A stretch of 64,000 nucleotides of DNA from Radicibacter daui (GTDB lineage Bacteria; Pseudomonadota; Alphaproteobacteria; Radicibacterales; Radicibacteraceae): positions 1,133,001 to 1,197,000 of the forward strand of contig CP131056.1 of NCBI GenBank assembly GCA_030657355.1, written 5' to 3'. Below are positions 59,531 to 64,000 of the stretch, piece by piece. A program made the position numbers and the translations under genes. The stretch's first letter is position 1; every line of letters starts with the position of its first letter. Below the pieces are notes generated by a model. That model was not told the origin of the DNA and did not search any database. It was given only the letters and a program-made list of their open reading frames with translations.

Positions 59531-60082
59531 TCAGGCCGAGCTGGTCGGGTTGGCGATGTTGACCGTCACCGACACATTCCCGAGTTTCTTGCCGTTCTGG
59601 TAGGTGATGTACTCGAAGGTGATTTCCTTGAAGCCGATGCTGATCTCTTCGGACATGCCCTCGGTGGTTGCCCGCAGCTTGTGGCTGGTGATGTAGGCGT
59701 TTTTCATCGTCACATTCACGAAGGGCTCGTACCAGTTGACCTCGGAATCCGCACTGGTGGGGGCCTTGTCGAAGGCGCGGCAGATGGTGAGTTTCACCGT
59801 CTCGCCATCGGCTGACGATGAATCCTTCTTGGCGCAGGCCAACTGGAACAGCTTGGGGCTTGCCTTGTCGGCCTTGCGGGTAAGGCTGACGCTGTCGATG
59901 CCGACGGTCCGGATACCTTCCCGGTCCCGTCGCCGGCTCTCGTTGCGGTCGCCCAGCTGCGCCGCTCCCAGCGTGCCGCTTTCCGTGTGCATGTAAAAGC
60001 TCTCGCAGGCGATCAGATCCTCGTAGCCGGTCACGGTGACCTCGCCCGCAACGCCGGGATAGGTGAGGAAGAGCGTCTGCAT
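59531..60082 (-). CDS. Hcp-like T6SS tube-family protein (paralogue C)
   Basis: A 183-aa Hcp-superfamily protein. N-terminal TLFLTYPGVAGEVTVTGYEDLIACESFYM, a long charged loop near 38-58 (RNESRRRDREGIR), DSVSLTRKADKASPKLFQLACAK (helix after the loop, as in Hcp) and a C-terminal GFKEITFEYITYQNGKKLGNVSV. Divergent from the main Hcp at 42293. Third gene of a minus-strand operon of three Hcp-like genes; could form specialised ring layers or carry cargo. Confidence 0.82.
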   Translation of the reverse strand: MQTLFLTYPGVAGEVTVTGYEDLIACESFYMHTESGTLGAAQLGDRNESRRRDREGIRTVGIDSVSLTRKADKASPKLFQLACAKKDSSSADGETVKLTICRAFDKAPTSADSEVNWYEPFVNVTMKNAYITSHKLRATTEGMSEEISIGFKEITFEYITYQNGKKLGNVSVTVNIANPTSSA

Positions 60083-60141
60083 GTCTGTCTCCGTCCGGGC
60101 TCTGGTGCGTTATGTCTGGGCGCGGGTGTCGCCGGCTGCTC

Positions 60142-60642
60142 TCAGCTGATGCTGCCGAGCTGCATGTCATAGCTGAAGGCAAAATTGCCGACGGCGGTCT
60201 GGTTGGGGCCGTAGGCCGTGTATTTCCATTCCATCTTGCTGGCCGTCACCTTCAGCGTCTCGGTCACGTCACCGCTGTCGCCATCGATTTCCTGGCTCTG
60301 GCACAGCGCGTTGTAGAGCTTGAGCGACATGAACTGCATCACCGAGGCGTCGGTCTTGGCCAGCGAGCGGAAGAACAGCAGTTCCCAGGGCGTGGTGGAA
60401 ACATTGGCCTTCAGCGTCAGCCGGGTGATCTGGGCGGTGGCGACATCCATGTTGCGGGCGATGGTGAGGGCGGAAAGTGTCGGCCGGGCTGAGGTGCGTT
60501 TGCCCTGCTCCCAATCGGCGGAGCCGGAGATGCCATAGGACACTCGGTCGACCAGCGGCAGGTTTTCAAAGCCGTAAAGCGTTGAATCGCCGGTAATGAA
60601 GGTGGTGGCGCTGAGGGGGATCTTCAGGATGATGACGGCCAT
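60142..60642 (-). CDS. Hcp-like T6SS tube-family protein (paralogue B)
   Basis: A 166-aa Hcp-superfamily protein. VIILKIPL opens the first strand, YGFENLPLVDRVSYGIS follows, the extended loop RTSARPTLSALTIARNMD aligns with the Hcp loop RRTVHVPTISNFVIARKWD, and the C-terminus has ASKMEWKYTAYGPNQTAVG. It is about the size of the main Hcp, with clear motif-by-motif correspondence. Second gene of the three-gene operon. Confidence 0.82.
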   Translation of the reverse strand: MAVIILKIPLSATTFITGDSTLYGFENLPLVDRVSYGISGSADWEQGKRTSARPTLSALTIARNMDVATAQITRLTLKANVSTTPWELLFFRSLAKTDASVMQFMSLKLYNALCQSQEIDGDSGDVTETLKVTASKMEWKYTAYGPNQTAVGNFAFSYDMQLGSIS

Positions 60643-60654
60643 TCTTACCTTCCC

Positions 60655-61371
60655 TCAGCCAACCTGGGCGGTTTCAAGGTCATAGGTGGTGAGCTTGAAG
60701 CCCTGCAGGCCCTGATTCTCGCCAATCAGGTCGTAGCGGAATTCGAACTTTGTCGCGCTGACCTCGAAAGTCTCGGTAATCTCCTTTTCTCCGGCGGAGA
60801 AATTATACTCGGTGATCAGCGGGTTGTGCAGGATCAGGGTCATGAAGCGCTCGCGCGAGGCGGCTTCCGACATTCCGCCGGAGCTGCGCAGAAAGTAGAT
60901 TTCCCACGGGTCGGGAGAAACGCGCTGGTTCAGGGCCCAGCGGTTGAGAACGGCCGAGGCGGAATCGATCTGGCGGCTGAAGCTTATGCTCTCCAGTTCG
61001 GCGACCAGAACATCCCCTTCCTGTACCTGGATCGCTTCGCTGATCTCCAGCTCTTCCTCTTCGTGATCTTCCTCCTCCTCGTCGTCCTTGTGTTCTTCCT
61101 TGCCCTTGGTCTTCTTGTCGTTCTTGTCCTTTTTTTCCGGCTTTTCCTTTTTGGGTTTCTTCCTGGGTTTCTCACCGTCCTTGCTGACGGCGACCTCCCA
61201 GCCCACCGACTCCACCAGCAGCATGCGGTAATAGTCGAGCAATTCGCATTCGCCCCTTATCCAGGGCAGCACCGTGGGGGGACTGCCCTTGGCAATGCTG
61301 TCCTTGGCGCTCTTTACCGCAGAAGCGGAATAACCGCTGGTTGCGGGGACCATCAGCACAAATTCAGGCAT
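60655..61371 (-). CDS. Hcp-like protein with zwitterionic insertion (paralogue A)
   Basis: A 238-aa Hcp-superfamily protein with a compositionally extreme insertion at residues 63-110. The first half (about 67-91) is almost all Lys with Pro/Glu; the second (about 92-109) is almost all Glu/Asp. It sits where Hcp has its extended inter-subunit loop. Flanking Hcp segments: WIRGECELLDYYRMLLVESVGWEV before, and AELESISFSRQIDSASAVL, WEIYFLRSSG and ATKFEFRYDLIGENQGLQG after. First gene of the operon; start ATG 61369-61371. Confidence 0.82.
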   Translation of the reverse strand: MPEFVLMVPATSGYSASAVKSAKDSIAKGSPPTVLPWIRGECELLDYYRMLLVESVGWEVAVSKDGEKPRKKPKKEKPEKKDKNDKKTKGKEEHKDDEEEEDHEEEELEISEAIQVQEGDVLVAELESISFSRQIDSASAVLNRWALNQRVSPDPWEIYFLRSSGGMSEAASRERFMTLILHNPLITEYNFSAGEKEITETFEVSATKFEFRYDLIGENQGLQGFKLTTYDLETAQVG

Positions 61372-61508
61372 GGGCGCGCATCGGCTCCGGGCGGTTGTGG
61401 GGCCGCTGTACGGGGGCCCTGTTCTTGCGGCTATTTTGCGGTGTTCGTAACCGATTAGGCAATGACAAGCCTCAGCGGCGTAAGGTAGTTTTTGCCATAG
61501 TCACGTAT

Positions 61509-61527
61509 CCGGCGGCCTCACCGCCGG
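61509..61527 (+). promoter_or_regulatory. hairpin just upstream of the second sensor module
   Basis: Perfect CCGGCGG-cctca-CCGCCGG stem (61509-61515 with 61521-61527), eight bases before ATG 61535. It could lie in the 5' leader and sequester the start region, or be a recognition site. Confidence 0.5.
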
Positions 61528-61534
61528 CAATCAG

Positions 61535-62479
61535 ATGAATAAGGGAGCGAGCGGGCATGTCTCTTCTGCGCCATCGGGCGAGGGCCCTTCGCTCCGCCGG
61601 GCAGGCCCGGGCGTGAGCAGCGGTATCGCCGTGGGAGCGCCCGCCCGCCCCGTTGGTCTGCGCCTCAGCCACAAGATCTCGCTCGTGCTGCTGGCCCTTA
61701 TCCTCTTCGGCGCCACGCTGGTTGGGGTGCTCGCCTATTATAAATACCGCTCGCTGCTCACCTCGCTGATCGTGACGCGGGTGGAGGTGACGCTCTCCAA
61801 CCTGCAGAACGATATCCAGTCGCCGCTGCGCCTCGGCCTGTCGCTGCGCGACGTGCGCACCATCAAGCCGCTCTTGGAAAGCACCGTGCGGCAGGACAGC
61901 CTCATCACCTCGATCAGTGTCTTTGGCATGGGCGCCGATAACCAGGTGCTCTATTCCACCGCCAGCGGCCTTGTCGGCAATGCGCCGGAAGCCGGCTGGG
62001 TCACGGCGGCCGGCGGCAAGGGCGAGGGCAAGAAGCATTTCTGGCATTATGATGCCGGCAATGTGCGCACCATCGGCTCCGTGCTGGTCGACCGGCTGGA
62101 CCAGCCTGTCGGCGCCGTGGCGCTGACCTATGATGCGACCTATGAGGCCGGCAAGCTGGCCGCCATGCGCAACGAGATGATGCGCAACGTTGCCATCATC
62201 TCCGTGGTGCTGACCGTCATCTCCGCCATCATCATGTATCTCTTCTTCCGCCCGGTGTCCGGCCATCTCGACCGGCTGAGCCGTGTGCTCGAAGCCCGCG
62301 AGGGCGGCGATGCCACTGCATCGGCGGGTCATGAAATTTCCCCTGATGCGGCAGATGGCATCGACCGTGAATATGCGCGTTTCCGCCAGACGGCCGATGC
62401 CGCCGAGCGCCAGCTCGCGGCACTGGAAAAGGCCAGTGGCGGCAGTGCCGGAAGCAGTGGCAAGGGAGACGCAGCATGA
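61535..62479 (+). CDS. two-TM membrane sensor protein of module B
   Basis: A protein of up to 314 aa. Membrane helix at about 47-69 (KISLVLLALILFGATLVGVLAYY), an extracytoplasmic Cache-like domain (ISVFGMGADNQVLYSTASGLVG), second membrane helix at about 220-242, and a cytoplasmic HAMP-like/coiled tail. Same layout and motifs as the protein at 24399-25274. Start uncertain: ATG 61535 lacks an RBS, whereas GTG 61613 overlaps (GTGA) the stop of a 19-codon ORF that has a strong AAGGGAG. Overlaps the MFS gene by ATGA. Confidence 0.75.
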   Translation: MNKGASGHVSSAPSGEGPSLRRAGPGVSSGIAVGAPARPVGLRLSHKISLVLLALILFGATLVGVLAYYKYRSLLTSLIVTRVEVTLSNLQNDIQSPLRLGLSLRDVRTIKPLLESTVRQDSLITSISVFGMGADNQVLYSTASGLVGNAPEAGWVTAAGGKGEGKKHFWHYDAGNVRTIGSVLVDRLDQPVGAVALTYDATYEAGKLAAMRNEMMRNVAIISVVLTVISAIIMYLFFRPVSGHLDRLSRVLEAREGGDATASAGHEISPDAADGIDREYARFRQTADAAERQLAALEKASGGSAGSSGKGDAA

Positions 62480-64000
62480 GCGTTGAAGCTGTCTCCGGGC
62501 TTGAAGGGGGTGCCATTCCCGCATCCGGCGGGCGTGGTATGGATACCGGCAGCCTCGATTTCGAGCGGGTGCCGCGCCAGGTCATCCTGCTCTCGGGTTT
62601 CATGGTGCTGGTGGCGGCCGTGCTGGTCTTTGCGCTCGCCCTCATGGGCTTCAAGCGCGACCTTGTGCCGGAAATCGACGCCCAGACCCAGGCGGTGGCC
62701 TCGGCGGCCTATTCCACCCTCGATCAGGCGCTCCAGCTTGGCATCCCGGTCAGCGATCTGGTCGGCGTCAACGACTTCTTCGCCGAGACCATCAACGACA
62801 ATCCGGAGATCGACTACATCGCGGTGACCGGCCCGGCCACCAGCAACGGTGCCGGCCGGGTGCTGTTCGGCGCCGGCAAGGCGCTGGACCAGGTGTTCCG
62901 CCCCGGCACCGATCCGATCTCCGCCACCGCCGGTTTCCGGGACGAGGCACTGGCGCTCAAGGTCAACGATCAGCTTGTCGGCACCCTGCATGCCGGCATC
63001 AGCGAAAACTTCGTCACCAAGAGCATGGAAGATATCGCCTTCGACCTTGCCATCGTTCTGCTGGTGGCGCTCCTGGCGACCTTCGAGCTCTTGATGTTCT
63101 TCATCAACCGTACGCTGAGCGGCCCGATGTCGGCGGTGCTGATCGCCCTGCGGGCCGCCGCCGGGGGCGATTTCAGCCGCGGTATCGGCATCCGTGCCCA
63201 TGACGAGGTCGGCCGCCTCATCGGTGCCATCGACCGCCGCCTGCTGGAACTCAATGGCCGCTTCCAGAAAGTCGTGGCCGAGAGCGGCAGCGCCGTCGCC
63301 CACAAGCTTCCGAGCTTTACCTTCGCGCCCGGCGTGCTGCTGACGCGCCCGATGCAGATCATCACCGACGTGCGCCTGCCGCTGTTGCTCTATGTGCTGG
63401 CGGGCGAGATGTCGCGCTCCTTCTTCCCCAACTTCGTCAAGTCGGTCTACACGCCGATCCCCGGCCTTTCCTATGATGCCGCGCTCGGCCTGCCCATCTC
63501 GGCCTTCATGTTCGTGGTGGCGGCGGCAACGCCGGCGGGCGGCAGCTGGGCGGACCGGATCGGCGGCCGGCGCCTGTTCCTCATCAGCATGGTGCCCACG
63601 CTCATCGGCATGCTCGGCACCGGCTTTGCGCAGAACCTCTATCAGTTGATCGCCTTCTGGTCGCTGAATGCCATCGGCTATGCACTCGCCACCATCGCCT
63701 GCCAGAGCCGTATCGTGCACTCCACCACCGCGGCCAACCGCGCGCAGGGCATGGCGGCCTTCGTCACCGCCATCATGGTGGCGGCCATCTGCGGCACTTC
63801 CTTCGGCGGCGTGCTGGCGGACCGTATCGGCTTCCGCGCCACCTTCGTGGTGTCGGCGGTGTTCGTGCTGCTTTCGGGCCTCATCGTCGCGGCGGTCTTC
63901 ACCCGCACGGAAGATGGCGCCGTGGGGCCGCGCCCCTCGCTCATCCGGGCGCTGGGCGCCGTCTCGCGCAATGCCCGTTTCATCGCGCTGATGGCCTTCG
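62476..64000 (+). CDS. sensor-HAMP-MFS fusion transporter (partial, runs off right edge)
   Basis: 508 codons are visible. An N-terminal membrane helix (about 34-58) is followed by an extracytoplasmic Cache-like domain (to about 190), a second helix (about 193-213), a HAMP segment (TLSGPMSAVLIALRAAAGGDFSRGIGIRAHDEVG), and from about residue 300 an MFS transporter with the family motif between helices 2 and 3, AGGSWADRIGGRRL, and a repeat, GGVLADRIGFRAT. A sensory HAMP fused to an MFS is uncommon and suggests signal-gated transport or transport-coupled signalling. RBS AAGGGAG seven bases before ATG 62476. Confidence 0.82.
   Translation, partial: MSVEAVSGLEGGAIPASGGRGMDTGSLDFERVPRQVILLSGFMVLVAAVLVFALALMGFKRDLVPEIDAQTQAVASAAYSTLDQALQLGIPVSDLVGVNDFFAETINDNPEIDYIAVTGPATSNGAGRVLFGAGKALDQVFRPGTDPISATAGFRDEALALKVNDQLVGTLHAGISENFVTKSMEDIAFDLAIVLLVALLATFELLMFFINRTLSGPMSAVLIALRAAAGGDFSRGIGIRAHDEVGRLIGAIDRRLLELNGRFQKVVAESGSAVAHKLPSFTFAPGVLLTRPMQIITDVRLPLLLYVLAGEMSRSFFPNFVKSVYTPIPGLSYDAALGLPISAFMFVVAAATPAGGSWADRIGGRRLFLISMVPTLIGMLGTGFAQNLYQLIAFWSLNAIGYALATIACQSRIVHSTTAANRAQGMAAFVTAIMVAAICGTSFGGVLADRIGFRATFVVSAVFVLLSGLIVAAVFTRTEDGAVGPRPSLIRALGAVSRNARFIALMAF

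Noticed and set aside
1-64000. tRNA, rRNA, integrase, insertion sequences or attachment repeats marking a genomic island
   Set aside because: None recognised by eye; gene composition looks uniform, so no claim of recent transfer is made.

Overview
The window is GC-rich, densely packed DNA from a Gram-negative bacterium, most likely an alphaproteobacterium (Rhodospirillales-like). Gene families, ATGA-type overlaps and codon bias support this; no rRNA or other taxonomic marker is present, so the assignment is an inference. I see no tRNA, rRNA, CRISPR array, insertion sequence or prophage.

Positions 1-8085 hold an L-fucose/L-fuconate catabolic locus. A minus-strand operon encodes a KDF-dehydrogenase-type SDR, a ribose-family sugar ABC transporter (ATPase, permease, binding protein), an FAA-type hydrolase and L-fuconate dehydratase (cut by the left edge). 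A divergent IclR regulator and an LldD-type FMN L-lactate dehydrogenase face it. The pathway yields pyruvate and L-lactate, so LldD would close it. Strong hairpins sit between several of the operon genes.

Positions 8093-15334 are a mosaic of small units: a siderophore-interacting flavoprotein plus a SAM methyltransferase, a divergent AraC regulator, a cupin plus an Asp-nucleophile alpha/beta hydrolase, and an acetolactate-synthase-like ThDP enzyme plus an aldehyde dehydrogenase. Positions 15366-23091 are a LysR-linked dipeptide-type ABC transporter operon ending in an amidase. Two small genes of unclear function follow (23309-24212).

Positions 24399-54080 form one large plus-strand type VI secretion (T6SS) locus. 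It opens with a membrane sensing module: a sensor, a sensor/HAMP-like/polytopic protein and a HAMP/SpoIIE-like protein that has lost its metal-binding Asp residues. Next come a lytic transglycosylase, a secreted repeat protein, two SPOR proteins and a TssJ-like lipoprotein. The core follows in the order tssK-L-M-A-B-C-hcp-F-G-H-vgrG, then a MORN-type protein, an uncalled 52-aa ORF, a helix-turn-helix/coiled-coil protein with 25 DPF[A/G] motifs, tssE and a DUF4280 PAAR-like protein. The DPFA motif also occurs twice in the acidic linker of TssA.

Positions 54231-59513 carry msrB, a DUF1543 gene, an HD-GYP response regulator with a triple-PAS histidine kinase, and a GIY-YIG gene. Positions 59531-61371 are a minus-strand operon of three divergent Hcp-like proteins, one with a long zwitterionic insertion. 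From 61535 to the right edge a second copy of the sensor + HAMP/MFS module begins, so the T6SS is flanked by two related copies of an apparently uncharacterised signalling/transport module.
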